Source: Agapetus fuscipes
Taxonomy: Eukaryota > Arthropoda > Insecta > Trichoptera > Glossosomatidae
NCBI GenBank assembly: GCA_951799405.1
Contig: OX637344.1
Span: 4,216,001-4,280,000 of the forward strand
Reading direction: 5' to 3'
Length of the DNA: 64,000 nucleotides
Numbering within the stretch: the stretch's first letter is position 1; the number at the start of each line of letters is the position of its first letter. Shown piece after piece: positions 51,900 to 63,129 of the stretch. The notes below the pieces were generated by a model. It was given only the letters and a program-made list of their open reading frames with translations. It was not told the DNA's origin and did no database searches. The translations under genes were made by a program, and so were the position numbers.

Positions 51900-53050
51900 C
51901 GTACAGAACGAGTTGTAAAACTTAAATAAAGTAAAGTTTACGGAAAGTATAATATTAAAGAGTGGTTTTCCCCTAAATCTGTCGTTTTTGTTTGTTTGAA
52001 CTTGCTAAGATCATACAGTGTTATGCATTAGAATTTTTAAACCAGACTTCTTTAGAGATCTGGTTTAATTTCTCGATTTAATCTCAATTTACAAAAAAGG
52101 TGATTCATAAAAACTTTATAATTTAGTTTAACACTAAACGTGTTTCAAAACATGATCACATTTGTAAACCACCTCCGAGTAGGTTTATTTCGTTCTAAAC
52201 TAGATCGACATACGCAAAATGGCGATCTTCCTCATTCCCCAGCTGATCGTAATGTACGAGATAACTTTCATAATAAAAGATTTATGAATCAAATAAGAGT
52301 TTCAGCAATTACAATAACTTATCAACATTAGAATTTTACACTTTAACAACAAATTGAGAGCATGCAGCAACGAAGCAAATATAAAAACTGTGACAAGAAA
52401 AAAAGTGACAGATGCCGCGTCGTGTTATTTTTCAAGTCGCCAATTTTGTAAAACTGTCACTTTTCTTGTAAATGAAGTATCTTTGAGATTTTCTTCGTGA
52501 TGCCTACAGCCAAAACCTGAAGCCACAATGAAGTCATGCTTTGAAAAATTGTACTTGTTTCCATTTTTAGTTCATTCGAAGTCGCAGCCGACATGAGTTT
52601 GACAGCAGCTGTAGTGTCGAGAAACGTTCGGGAGGGGGCGTTTACCCGAATTCTTCCGAGCGTCTCCGAAAGTTGTCAAAAACCATGCAAAAACCCACAA
52701 AAACCTCAAAAAATTTCATAGACACCAAAATACCTACATAAATGTCGAGCATTTCGTATTTTTTCATACAGAAAAAGCTACCGGAAGTCTGTGTAAGCAG
52801 GATTCGGTAAACCAAAAAAAAAATGTACGTATTTCGCTAATGAATCACCTTTTTATTTATTTTGGTTTAGCGAGCTGGTACAGATTTAAATTGGTTTCTC
52901 AAAATCTCCCACTAAACAGGTATGGGCGGAATCTAATGAATAACACTGTAAAGTGTAAGAAACAAAAACGGCAGATTTTGGGGAAAATCACTCTTTAATA
53001 CTTTCCGTAAACTTTACTTTACTCAAGTTTTGCAACTCGTACTAAGGGTA
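51900..53050. mobile_element. TIR element with long inverted arms, contains repeat D copy 2
   Basis: Outer arms 51900-52036 and about 52930-53050 are reverse complements with scattered differences (AAGTAAAGTTTACGGAAAGT both). Similarity weakens inward to about 52115/52835. Repeat D lies at 52374-52948 and shares the right arm. No transposase frame was found. Confidence 0.65.
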
Positions 53051-53059
53051 CTGTATGTA

Positions 53060-53262
53060 ATTGTCTTTAACATTTTCCATGTACATAATTTTGCAAGCAT
53101 TTGCTAGCTTGCTCTTGCACCTACTGCAGAATTACATTTAAAAATCTAAACCACAAATTAATATAAACTATTCAACCGCAAACGAACATGGACCCTAATT
53201 AAACTGCGGGTATCTACCATTGTTTTAGCAGTATGGGTGGTCAAACCCACACCATCCGATGC
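53060..53262 (-). repeat. rep-B, faint copy
   Basis: AGCAGTATGGGTGGTCAAACC and AACGAACATGGACCC are the only clear words. Confidence 0.35.
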
Positions 53263-53399
53263 TTTGTTATGTATAGACTTGTGTTGAAATTAATTGAAGC
53301 TTGTTCGCCAAATGAGATGGGCATGAGAGTCAGGGCTGAAATACAGAAATGCTAACGTACTCGTATAGTTCTGAAGAATATTGTTCCTGCAAACACATT

Positions 53400-53597
53400 T
53401 ATTGTTCTACTTTGCCAATGTCACCCCTGTGTCAGGGAAGGTCGGCAAAAGTTGTAGGGCTTATGTCCATTTGAGGTTTGGATTTTATTTGAAAGTACAC
53501 ATTCAGCATTTGTAAGCGCGAACTACACGTGTTTGTTTGTGGGCATGCATTTGAGAGCCTTAAATGTTAATATATCTCTGCAACTTAGATTATAGAT
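53400..53597 (+). repeat. rep-B copy, 5'-truncated
   Basis: CTTTGCCAATGTCACCCCTG to TCTGCAACTTAGATTATAG. Confidence 0.85.
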
Positions 53598-53706
53598 AGA
53601 TAGTTTAAAAAGTGTGATGGATTAAAAATTAATTAACGAATTTACAATAATAATAACTACACAGTTAAAATTTATTACTCGGATATTAGACGAACTGTTA
53701 TAAGAG

Positions 53707-53894
53707 TGTTAAGTTGTGGGATCGAGGGTTGATTAATTAAAACTATTTTATTTACGAATTCACAATATACTAATACAATATACTAATACATAATAATACT
53801 AGTCAGCCATGCTGATGACAGGAAGAAGTACCAGAGACAACAAATATAATTTAGTAGTGATGTAACATATATACCTACCTAATATTTCTCAACA
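53707..53894 (-). repeat. 3' LTR of the copia element
   Basis: 188 bp. It carries an extra CTAATACAATATA-type repeat at about 53769-53795 that the 5' LTR lacks. Confidence 0.93.
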
Positions 53895-53903
53895 CTCCTC
53901 CTC
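53895..53903 (-). other. Polypurine tract of the copia element
   Basis: GAGGAGGAG on the minus strand abuts the 3' LTR. Confidence 0.8.
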
Positions 53904-54130
53904 AAATTTAACTTAGAATAACATATTAAATTTGCCTATAAAATATGAGCATTTTTAAACAAGCAAAATAAACTTAAGTTACAACAAAGTATTATTTAGT
54001 TCTTTATTTTACAACAGCTCTACTCTCTGAATACATTTTATAAAGATTTATCATTAAACAAAATAACTTTAGTGACTCTTAACTCTAAAATCAACTTTAG
54101 GAAAATACTCTTTATAAACTAAAATTTAAA

Positions 54131-57100
54131 TTAATCCATAATTTGGTTAACAAAATTTACAAACTTTTCTTTACACAGGCTTTTAGTCATTAAATCAGCT
54201 AAATTGTTATTAGAATTTACATACTCAATTGAGATGATGTTCCTTTCAACAATGTCTTTAAGGAAATGGGCTCTTATATCTATATGTTTGGTTCGCTTAG
54301 AATTTTCATAACTTTTAGACATAGATATAGCACTTATATTATCAACGAGTAATAAAGCATCACAGTTGTCGTTAAGATGTTTACTCAGGCCCTTAAGATT
54401 TACCAACTCTTGTGCAGTGGCAGCAGCAGCTATGTACTCAGCTTCTGCTGTCGACAAAGCAACACATGATTGTTTCTTCGAGAACCAGGCTATGGGATTT
54501 GCTCCATGTAGGATTATGCCTCCACTTACGCTCTTTCTATCTCTTCTATCACCAGCCCAATCCGAATCTGAGTATCCATATGAGTTTGCATCTTCAATTT
54601 TTCTAAAAATAAGCCCTTTGTCCTTAGTCTCCTTAAGATAGCGCAGGACTCTTTTACCAGCCTTCCATAGACTCTCATTCGGCTTATCCAGATATCTACT
54701 GAGATATGAAACAGCAAATGTCAAATCTGGTCTTGATGTTACTGTCAGGTATATTAAACATCCAATTAATTCACGATAAGGCACATCCAGTATTTCATCA
54801 TCTTCATTAACTTGTATATTATATTGTATTTCTATTGGTGTCTTTATTCCTTTGCAGTCAGTCATATTAAATCTTTTAAGGATATTCTCTATCATGGTTT
54901 CTTGTTTTATTATCAAGGTGTTGTTACTTCGTTTGATTTCCATGCCAAGAAATTTTCTTACTTCGCCTAAGTATTTAGCATCAAATTCATCCTTTAGTGC
55001 CTTTATGATATCTCTCCCATTTCCCATTATTAAGATATCATCTACATATATCAGCATCCAGGTGTCGTTTTTGTAGTAAAGACAGTAGTCATATTCTGAC
55101 CTTTGAAATTTATTTTTCTTAGCAAAATTATCTATTGTCTCATTCCAACACTTTGGTGATTCAGTCAATCCATACAATGCTCTTCTTAGTTTTAATACTT
55201 TACTTGAATTCTTTGATTTCAATCCTTGAGGAACTTTTATGTATACATCTGACTTTAGTTTTCCGTTCAAAAACGCTGATGGTATATCAAGTTGAGTAAT
55301 CATTAAGTCTTCTTGGACTGCCTTTGATAGAAACATTCTCACTGTAGAGTGTCTCGCAACAGGGGCATAATTGCTATCAAAAATATCTCCTTTCTGCTGT
55401 TGGAATCCTTTCACAACTAGTCTAGCCTTTTTGGTTTCTTCATCTTTTTCTTTAAAAATCCATTTGGTATCAATAGCTTTCTTTCCTTTGGGTAATTCTT
55501 TTTCTTCCCAGGTCTCTAACTTTTCAAGTGCTTGTAACTCTTTATTGATAGCTTCTTTCCATTCTGTATTGCTTATAGCCTCTTCATAGGAGCTAGGTGT
55601 ATTTGCGGTCAAGCAAATAACTATATTTGTCTCATACTCATCAAGATGTGCAGGTGGTGTTACTATTCTTCCTGATCTTGTTGTTTTCTCTTCTCTTGTT
55701 GCATCTTTGTTTAAATTTCCCTCATCAGTGACTTGTTTGTTTCCTTTTCCTTCCAAATTCTCAGTTTCTTGTTTCTCTTCTTGTCTCATCTCTATTTTAT
55801 TTTCTTGGTTTTCTTCTTCTTCTTCTTGAATATATCTTCTTTCCTCGTTTTCTTCCTTTTTGTATACTGTATCACTTTCATCAAATCTCACATCTCTTGA
55901 TATTATTATTGAATTTTCTTCTGGATTCCATAATCTGTATCCCACTGTATTATAGCCAACCATTCTTGTCTCTTTTCCTCTTTTATTCAGTTTGTCGCGT
56001 TGAGGTACTATAGTGGCCCACGCTTTTGCGCCAAAAGCTCTTAGTCTTGATAGGTCACAGGTTCCATTTTTCATGAAACACGGTGTTTTATAATTTATTG
56101 CTGATGAAGGTGACCTGTTCAGCTGATAGGCAGCACATTGAATAGCTTCGCACCATAAAGTTTTGGGCAAATTAGTATCTGCAAATAAAGTTCTTACCTT
56201 ATCACACAAGGTACGATTTAATCTTTCCGCTACTCCGTTGGACTGTTTTGTGTAGGGTAAAGTATATTCTAAACTTATTCCTTTTTTCTTACAAAAATCT
56301 TTAAACTTGTTGGCTGTATATTCCCCGCCATTGTCGCACCTGATTCGCTGAACTGTACTTCCAGTTTCATTTTCAATCCTTCTTATATAGTCAATCAGTT
56401 TCTCTGTTGCTTCAGATTTGTTTACCAAAGGGAACACTACACAGAAATGAGAATAATCATCTAATACCGTCATGAAATATTTGTCACCATTTAGTCCACA
56501 CTCCTTGACAGGTCCCGCTATGTCTGTGTGCAACATTTCTGCTACTCTTTTAGATCTTGGTCTTGTTGTCGGCTGAAATGGTTCTCTAGTTGCCTTTCCT
56601 TCCATACATGGGCTGCACGTTTTATTACTTATTGGTAGGTGCATAATACCCAAACATTTTCTATTTAAATGGCCCAGACGTTTGTGCCAAAGAACATCAT
56701 CACATTGGTTTTTACCTGTACTAATATTACACACTTCATGACATACATTAGCATTTAATTTGTACAATTTCCCATCAGAATTACCAGTAACAAATGAATT
56801 CTTTCCTGTGATAACAACTTTATATTTATCAAACTTTACATGAAATCCGTTCTCGGTTATCTTTTTGACTGAGAGTAAGTTATAGATTATGTTTTCTACA
56901 ATTAAAGCATCAACATTTATTTTTAAGTTTTTGTATTTTATTTTTAAATTACCTTTTTTGTAAGCATTAATGTACTGGCCATTTGCAACTAATATTTTTA
57001 CACTTTTATCTAGTATTTGAATGTTTGTCATGTATTTTTCAAATTTTTCACTTACAAGATGTTGTGTGCACCCTGAGTCCACAATGAAGGTGATATCATA

Positions 57101-57952
57101 GCCTTTGTTTATACTTCCAGCACTAAAAACATTTTCACTGGCTACAAAACCGATCTCCGATTCACTCATTAATGAAGTAGCACCTTGTCCCGGGAAGCCT
57201 CTGCCTCGGGATACTCGTCCTTGAAATCTGCCTCTTCCTCTGCGATTTTGACCATAACCTCGACCTTGACCTTGGTTCCGTCCTCCTCTGTATTTTCCTT
57301 GTTCCTTATTACCAGTACTACACTCATAAGACTTGTGCCCTGGTTTCCCACATGTGTAACAGTACATCATAAATGCGTTCTCCTGGTTCACTGTATCGGT
57401 GCTGATCTTAGTTTCGGCATCCAACAGTCTGGCCTTGACAAAATCAAAACTTAACTTCTTTTCTGAAGCCATTATTTCTATTGATGTAATTACAGGATCA
57501 TATTCTTTCGGCAGTGATGAGAGTAGGTAACAAATTTGATCTTCTTCGTCTACTTTGACGTCGATGGCTTTCAGGTCGCTGATAATCGAACTAAACTTGA
57601 TTAGGTATTGCTGCAGCGGCTCATTATTGCATTTCAATGTTATTAATTTGCGTTTCAAGTGGAATCTGTTGAAAACACTTTTTCTTTCGAAAACATTTTG
57701 AAGAAAGTTAAGCATTTCTCTTGCAGTTCTGCCATCCTTAATGATTTCTATATATTTATCAGACACGCTTTGAGCCAAGATTGATTTAGCTTTCGCATCA
57801 TCCTTTTTGGATTTTTCTGTATGAATTTCACTTTCATCCAACACATATTCAACCTGCTTCTCCTGTAGAATAAGTTTTAGACGAAATTTCCACGTACTAA
57901 AGTTTGACTTCTCATCCAAAAATGGCAAATTAGACAAAGCAGCGCCAGCCAT
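54131..57952 (-). CDS. copia gag-pol polyprotein, intact
   Basis: 1273 codons from ATG at 57952 to TAA at 54131-54133. Gag part with zinc knuckle CX2CX4HX4C (residues 198-211) and an Arg/Gly-rich stretch. Protease DSG (292-294). Integrase zinc region (H423, H428, C446, C449) and catalytic D477, D540, E576 (D-35-E). An acidic Glu/Lys-rich spacer (~695-765) precedes RT with LDIPSAFLNG and YVDD (969-972). RNase H has SDSDWAGD, STAEAEY and VDNISA. The order PR-IN-RT-RH is the copia order. No stop or frameshift occurs. Gag and Pol share one frame, so Gag excess must arise otherwise (splicing or proteolysis). Confidence 0.97.
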   Translation of the reverse strand: MAGAALSNLPFLDEKSNFSTWKFRLKLILQEKQVEYVLDESEIHTEKSKKDDAKAKSILAQSVSDKYIEIIKDGRTAREMLNFLQNVFERKSVFNRFHLKRKLITLKCNNEPLQQYLIKFSSIISDLKAIDVKVDEEDQICYLLSSLPKEYDPVITSIEIMASEKKLSFDFVKARLLDAETKISTDTVNQENAFMMYCYTCGKPGHKSYECSTGNKEQGKYRGGRNQGQGRGYGQNRRGRGRFQGRVSRGRGFPGQGATSLMSESEIGFVASENVFSAGSINKGYDITFIVDSGCTQHLVSEKFEKYMTNIQILDKSVKILVANGQYINAYKKGNLKIKYKNLKINVDALIVENIIYNLLSVKKITENGFHVKFDKYKVVITGKNSFVTGNSDGKLYKLNANVCHEVCNISTGKNQCDDVLWHKRLGHLNRKCLGIMHLPISNKTCSPCMEGKATREPFQPTTRPRSKRVAEMLHTDIAGPVKECGLNGDKYFMTVLDDYSHFCVVFPLVNKSEATEKLIDYIRRIENETGSTVQRIRCDNGGEYTANKFKDFCKKKGISLEYTLPYTKQSNGVAERLNRTLCDKVRTLFADTNLPKTLWCEAIQCAAYQLNRSPSSAINYKTPCFMKNGTCDLSRLRAFGAKAWATIVPQRDKLNKRGKETRMVGYNTVGYRLWNPEENSIIISRDVRFDESDTVYKKEENEERRYIQEEEEENQENKIEMRQEEKQETENLEGKGNKQVTDEGNLNKDATREEKTTRSGRIVTPPAHLDEYETNIVICLTANTPSSYEEAISNTEWKEAINKELQALEKLETWEEKELPKGKKAIDTKWIFKEKDEETKKARLVVKGFQQQKGDIFDSNYAPVARHSTVRMFLSKAVQEDLMITQLDIPSAFLNGKLKSDVYIKVPQGLKSKNSSKVLKLRRALYGLTESPKCWNETIDNFAKKNKFQRSEYDYCLYYKNDTWMLIYVDDILIMGNGRDIIKALKDEFDAKYLGEVRKFLGMEIKRSNNTLIIKQETMIENILKRFNMTDCKGIKTPIEIQYNIQVNEDDEILDVPYRELIGCLIYLTVTSRPDLTFAVSYLSRYLDKPNESLWKAGKRVLRYLKETKDKGLIFRKIEDANSYGYSDSDWAGDRRDRKSVSGGIILHGANPIAWFSKKQSCVALSTAEAEYIAAAATAQELVNLKGLSKHLNDNCDALLLVDNISAISMSKSYENSKRTKHIDIRAHFLKDIVERNIISIEYVNSNNNLADLMTKSLCKEKFVNFVNQIMD

Positions 57953-58038
57953 TTTTTTTACTATCCTTTTTTACTGCGCGGATCGCAACCCCAAAATATA
58001 CTTCACTATTAATCAACCTCACTCACTATTAACCACGT

Positions 58039-58048
58039 TCTGCTACCA
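58039..58048 (-). other. Primer-binding site, tRNA-iMet
   Basis: TGGTAGCAGA on the minus strand directly adjoins the 5' LTR. It is complementary to the 3' end of animal initiator tRNA (TCTGCTACCA). Confidence 0.8.
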
Positions 58049-58213
58049 TGTTAAGTTGTGGGATCGAGGGTTGATTAATTAAAACTATTTTATTTACGAA
58101 TTCACAATATATTTTTACTAGTCAGCCATGCTGATGACAGGAAGAAGTACCAGAGACAACAAATATAATTTAGTAGTGATGTAACATATATACCTACCTA
58201 ATATTTCTCAACA
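58049..58213 (-). repeat. 5' LTR of the copia element
   Basis: 165 bp, TGTTGAG...CTTAACA in element orientation; shorter than the 3' LTR by one tandem-repeat block. Confidence 0.93.
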
Positions 58214-58219
58214 AAGAGA

Positions 58220-60010
58220 ACACTTTTTTATCACACACAATAGTGAATATGTTATTCAACCACAAAATACATGAAAACGAATTTATTAATATATAACAAG
58301 TCATGACATCAAAGCACTTCCAAGATATAAAAAGTTTCGTCCATCCGACAACAGATGTTCTGTATCTGGTCTAATTTGTGGCACATTTAAAATTCATAAC
58401 CAAGCTCTCGCAAACTTTCACATAAGTACATTCACATTTTGTCGAATAACTTACATTTCAGTTGTCTTGAAAAAGCTTTCAGAATCATTCAATATTATAT
58501 GATTATTCAACTTTAAAATTTAAAAAAATAATTGGCTTTGGGAACCTTTTCCTGGGTTAGTCAACCATCGTGCTGACTCAGGTTCTGTTTTGCTGAATTT
58601 ACTCTCTACCCAAAGTGTATACTCAACCACAACGTTATACAAATTTTAAAAGAAAAGAAAACCCTCACTAGAGGTGTAACTTTGATTTCAATACATATTG
58701 TGGAAAATGCTACGGTTGAGTATAAACGTAAGGTATCGTATTTACTGACTCAGGTTCCATTTCGCTGAGTTTGCTCTGTCTGCATTAACAGGCACAAACA
58801 CAGAATGCCTCCTGTTCGTGACCATAGAGTACACCACTTTACCAAAAATGTATACAAAGTAAAACGTTCACAATAAGCGCTGTTTTAGTTTATGTAGATT
58901 TTTGAGAATACGCAACGGTTGAATTTAAACGTGAAACTGTACACAGACCACGCTTGCAGAGTTCATAGCCAATTTTCAATGAGATTTAATTAGCAGGGTC
59001 GGCCCGGTCTTCCCCAATGTCTATTGGATTTGTATGGAGCGAAACAGCTGTGTTAGGTTATTCATCAATCATATCATAGATGATGAAGGTATATTAAGTT
59101 AGTTATCTAGAATCTAAACAAACATAGAATATGACAGCTTTAATGGCAAAAAGTTTTAAAGGGAAAATTCAATGATTTCTTCAAAATATCAGAAGAAAAA
59201 ATAAATTGTACAGTGGATTGTACATGATTTTATAGCATAAATTACGGTCATGTTTGTGTCATATTCAATTTTCATAAATAATATTTAGTTTGTATTATTA
59301 ATGAAGGTAATCTGTTTTAATTAAGTAAATTTTAATTTGCAGTATGATCATTGATCCATTTGGTATCAAAACTAGCACTTTGTATGGTAGCTATACTTTT
59401 CATTTATATTTTGGAAAAAGTAATGATTGATTATTGTGGATATTTATTAAATTTTAAGAATCGTAGAGCTTAGTTGCGTAACCTAGTATTTTATATAAGA
59501 CGTTTTGCTTGACCAAGAATATTACAATTAAGTTTTGTATGGAAATTTGTCTCTTTGTATGGTGGCTAAACTTTATATTAACTTTTTGAAAAAAAATATG
59601 ATCAATTACTTATTGTAGGTATGTAAATATAATAGCTTTTAAAATGTATACAATTATTTTTTAATTCACCCTTTCACTGCCGAGAAATTTTATATTACTT
59701 TTTTTCTTGTGTATGGCAACCCACAAAACGAAGAATATTCTGAGGCAATGATTATTATTTTTGGTACATAGCACTATTATAATGACGATTAAATAAAAAA
59801 AAAAATTATAAAAAAAAACGTAGGAGCCATTTTTGAGTAAATCTCATTTGAAATTTTCAAGTGTTCGGAAGCCATCTTGAATTTTCTAAAATTTGAAAAA
59901 TGTTTCACTATGAATTATAGTGATAAGGTACTAAGTTCTTTCCATTGACGTTAAGAAAGGTGTAACTTCTCATAGTAAATGAACTTATAAGGAAAAGCTG
60001 GTAAACATTT
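58220..60010. other. No gene; two repeat H units
   Basis: 58625-58735 and 58843-58935 are repeat H-like (GGTTGAGTATAAACG, GGTTGAATTTAAACG ends; CACTAGAGGTG and AATAAGCGCTG centres). The rest is AT-rich without credible ORFs. Confidence 0.4.
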
Positions 60011-60011
60011 T

Positions 60012-60660
60012 TTCATCTAATGTGTTTTTACACTTTTTTAGTGTTTGCTCTCGTTGATTCTGACGACACCAACTAGGGCTTACTCGAGACTCGCCCAGTT
60101 GTGTGCCGGAGCACCTCTGATTCAAGGGAATAAAAACTCCGATGATCAATGGTCAGCTGCTACTGATTTATTGAGTCATTCATTACTCCTTTTATATTAC
60201 AAAGTTGTACATACTTTTTCCTTATAAAGATTATAATCCAGAAATTTCTATGCATTGCGCAACAAATACAGTGTATTGACCTACTTTGTCAGCAAATTCA
60301 ATCATTAATATATCAAAGCTGATTAATAATTATAAATCCAGAAATTTCTATGCATTGGGCCACAGTGTAGTGACCTACATTGTCAGCGAATTCGTTCTTT
60401 ATTGACAATCATTAGTATGCCAATGCTGATAAAGCATGTTTGACCATTTTCAACGAATTATTTTAAAATAACAAACATGTAAGTACATAATGTGGCTACC
60501 TTCTGCGGTTCTGGAATAATCTATGATATTATGGACTTATGTTAAAAAGTATTTTTAACACTCGTACCAAATAGAAAAAAGGAACATTTATCTCAGAAAC
60601 TCATATCAGCTTAAAATGTTTCTTATTCATTTTAACCTTTAAGTCCCGTCAAAAATTATG
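60012..60660 (+). repeat. Repeat E, possibly split
   Basis: TTTTACACTTTTTTAGTGT at 60025 and GAACATTTATCTCAGAAAC at 60582 match the two halves of repeat E. The DNA between holds two similar AATCCAGAAATTTCTATGCA segments (60236, 60335), about 100 bp apart. Confidence 0.4.
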
Positions 60661-60732
60661 TCAATGTACCAGAAAAATAAAAAAAGAAGAAATAACATGA
60701 GAACGATATGATACAAAAGAGTGAATACTTTT

Positions 60733-60785
60733 ACGAGGCTCTGGCCATTCCCAGCGGTAAACAGCAAAACTACAGTTACAGCATT
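60733..60785 (+). repeat. LINE tail fragment (family of 9746-10655)
   Basis: GAGGCTCTGGCCATTCCC and ACTACAGTTACAG match the C terminus/3' tail of the LINE. Confidence 0.6.
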
Positions 60786-61044
60786 TTTACGAAACATTTA
60801 TTCAAAACAGAAAGGTCGCTGAGGTTTGTTTTAAAGGAATTAATTTTAATTGTATCAAAATAACTTGGTCCGCCCGAGACCGTAAAGTGAGTTACAAGAA
60901 AAGATAATTGAGCGAATTTTCCTGCAATGAAAAATCGCGCATAACGCCCATTAGTACCGGCAACACAGAACAGCCTAACCGCCTCTACATAAAGGTGATG
61001 TCAGACGAGAGCTCAAATTAATGTTCAAGCGACAGAACGTTCAT

Positions 61045-61135
61045 AAATATTTAAGGAATCCTGTGCGGGAGACTCCCTAAATTTAAAAAAACTCTAGGGG
61101 TCGATGAAACTTTTTGTAGTGCCGCAGAGGTGTGT
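61045..61135 (-). repeat. Repeat J copy 2
   Basis: Minus strand CACCTCTGCGGCACTACAA to GGGAGTCTCCCGCACAGG. Confidence 0.6.
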
Positions 61136-61219
61136 ATAATTATAAATTTTAATAATTTCGTGAAGAGGAATGCATTTCATCAATGTATTTTACCTGTCAA
61201 AAAAAGGTATTAACATTAT

Positions 61220-61405
61220 GAATCCTTGCCAATGTCAACTCTGTTTCAGGAAAGAGAGATAAGGGTTGTAGGGCTTATTTTGAGTATGATGAAATAAATA
61301 TAAACCCAGCAACTTTTGCCGACCTTCCCTAAAACAGGGGTGACATTGGCAAAGTGAACCATTATTTGCAGTGTGCGTGGTCAGCCTTATAGCAACCAAT
61401 AAGTC
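61220..61405. repeat. rep-B fragments, facing
   Basis: Plus fragment 61228-61285 (GCCAATGTCAACTCTGTTTC) and minus fragment 61298-61405 (GAAAACAGG-type box, ACCAATAAGTCA 5' end). Confidence 0.65.
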
Positions 61406-61436
61406 AATTTTTTCAATAAGTTCAATTCTTTCACAA

Positions 61437-61526
61437 TTTCACCAATCTGATCCAACCACACTTTTCACGGTCTTCCTTTTAGTCTTTTTACTTTCATATT
61501 TCCTCTGTATACACACTTTGTAAGTC
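61437..61526 (-). pseudogene. LINE fragment (family of 9746-10655)
   Basis: Colinear with 9905-10000 (CAATCTGATCCAACCACAC...CTTTGTAAGTC) but diverged. Confidence 0.6.
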
Positions 61527-61554
61527 AAATATATATAAAAATAAAGATAATTTA

Positions 61555-61800
61555 TTTGGATGGTACCTACACATAATTAAAGAGCGCCGTTTTTGTGTGT
61601 GCCATACGTCAAGGACCCTATCAAATCACGGATAAGCTTTTTAGTAAAGATGCGTATTTAGTGCTCGTTTAAAGACGCCCATAGTTTTTGCCTTCCTCAC
61701 ATTAGGTGGTAGTCTGTTCCAAACCGGAAAGCACAGTCCACAAAATTAATCCCCTTTCTTTCGACATGCCCTAAACAGAGCGTCTGATATCGGCTTTGGG
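61555..61800 (-). pseudogene. LINE (CR1/L2-like) 3' end
   Basis: Minus strand TTTGGAACAGACTACCACC, GTCTTTAAACGAGC and AACGGCGCTCTTTAATTATG resemble the C terminus and GGCGCT 3' UTR seen at 34736 and 38741; frame broken. Confidence 0.5.
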
Positions 61801-62124
61801 TATTTTATTTGGGGCTCATTACGATTCTGGACCATTATCCTCCCTTAAAAGCTTCCCGCGGTATTTCAACCCCTGGCGCAGAACGAATTTATGAAATTCA
61901 TTAATTTAGCAGGTAGAGCCTGGTTGCCGACCACAGCAGCTTTCACGTCAACCAATATTACAATTTATTACGATTATTTCTGTAACGAGAATTTCTAAAT
62001 TTGTAATATAGGAATATTCTGGAAAAAAATAAGGAGAGAATGAGGAGAAAAAAAAGGTAATAAATTTGAAAGAAGGATGAAAAAATAGAAATAGAAAAAA
62101 GTGGAATGGTCTATCTAGAATATA

Positions 62125-62356
62125 ATCAAAGATATATTAACATTTAAAGTTGACATTAAATGCATGTCCACACACTGACACGAGTTATTTCGCGCTAACA
62201 ATTGCTGCATGTGTATTTATAAATTAAAAACCAAACCTCAAATGAGCATAAGCCCTGCATTTTTGTCGACTTTCTCTGAAACAAGGTGGCATTGGCAAAG
62301 TGAACCATTTTCTTACAGCATTGGTGGTCAGCTTCATACCAACCTATAAGTCAAAG
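62125..62356 (-). repeat. rep-B copy
   Basis: From TCCTTTGACTTATAGG (minus) to TTGATTATA. Confidence 0.8.
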
Positions 62357-62465
62357 GATGATTGGAATAAGTCGTGATAAGAAAAATGTGAATAAATTTA
62401 CACGAGTAGTAGGTTACCAGAAGATTTTTTTTCAAAGGTAGGTATTCCCTATTACAAAGAACTAT

Positions 62466-62699
62466 ACTTTCATACATTTCAAGGTGTTTGAAATACAACA
62501 AAACATGATTGAACATGAAAATATTCAAGAGAGTTCACTGCTTTTGTCTATCTTTTATCAGTTGTATCTCAACTGCCAAGACTATCGGAACACCGCTAAG
62601 CATGTCATCAAAGGTATAGACGAAACGTATAAAAATGATAACTTCGCGAGACTAGACATGCCAACCCACGATTGCTATTTGTGCAAAAATTGTTAACAT
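62466..62699 (+). other. Unassigned 70-codon ORF region
   Basis: The ORF (first Met 62484) encodes YQLYLNCQDYRNTAKHVIKG and ends with DCYLCKNC. No family is recognised and no splice context was established. It could be a decayed exon or chance. Confidence 0.2.
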
Positions 62700-62837
62700 G
62701 ACGTCATTATAAATTATGGCCTCTGGTTATTATTAGTTTATTTTGTTTCAATTTATAATTTTTGGATGAAATTTTTCAAGCAAAACACTGTTTATTTTCA
62801 CTATAGACTTTATTTAAAAGATAAAATCTTTAAAACA

Positions 62838-62885
62838 AAATTACGAACGTTTTCGACCTAGAAGGTCATCATCAGGTATCATATA
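62838..62885 (-). other. Hammerhead-like module
   Basis: Minus strand CTGATGA-T, GACC-TTCTA-GGTC, GAAAACG: core box, 4-bp stem and GAAA. One extra base lies between the core and the stem. Confidence 0.4.
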
Positions 62886-63129
62886 TTAGTTTATTTTGTT
62901 TAATCAGAGTTTGTAGTTACCATTTGTAGTTAACAAACTACATATTCCCTTGTTAGTTAATGTGTATGCACACACATTGTTTATTCAGGCTTTGATTTAA
63001 CTAGCGCACAATATTGTGTACACGTATTAATTATTTGTGTTTCTGCTTCCCAATAATTATTCGATTATAGATAGAATGGAATTAACTTTTGACAGAAAAA
63101 ATAAGAACGTATATATACAAGAATGTTCT

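Larger units (their letters stand above)
53707..58213 (-). mobile_element. Full-length Ty1/copia retrotransposon
   Basis: LTRs at both ends (TGTTGAG...CTTAACA in element orientation), 5-bp duplication AAGAG (53702-53706, 58214-58218), primer site, polypurine tract and a single open gag-pol frame. The LTRs match at every position I compared, except for a tandem-repeat expansion (~23 bp) in the 3' LTR. It has everything expected of an autonomous, recently inserted element. Confidence 0.95.

Noticed and set aside
54366..54641. Plus-strand ORFs within the copia element
   Set aside because: Antisense to the intact gag-pol frame.
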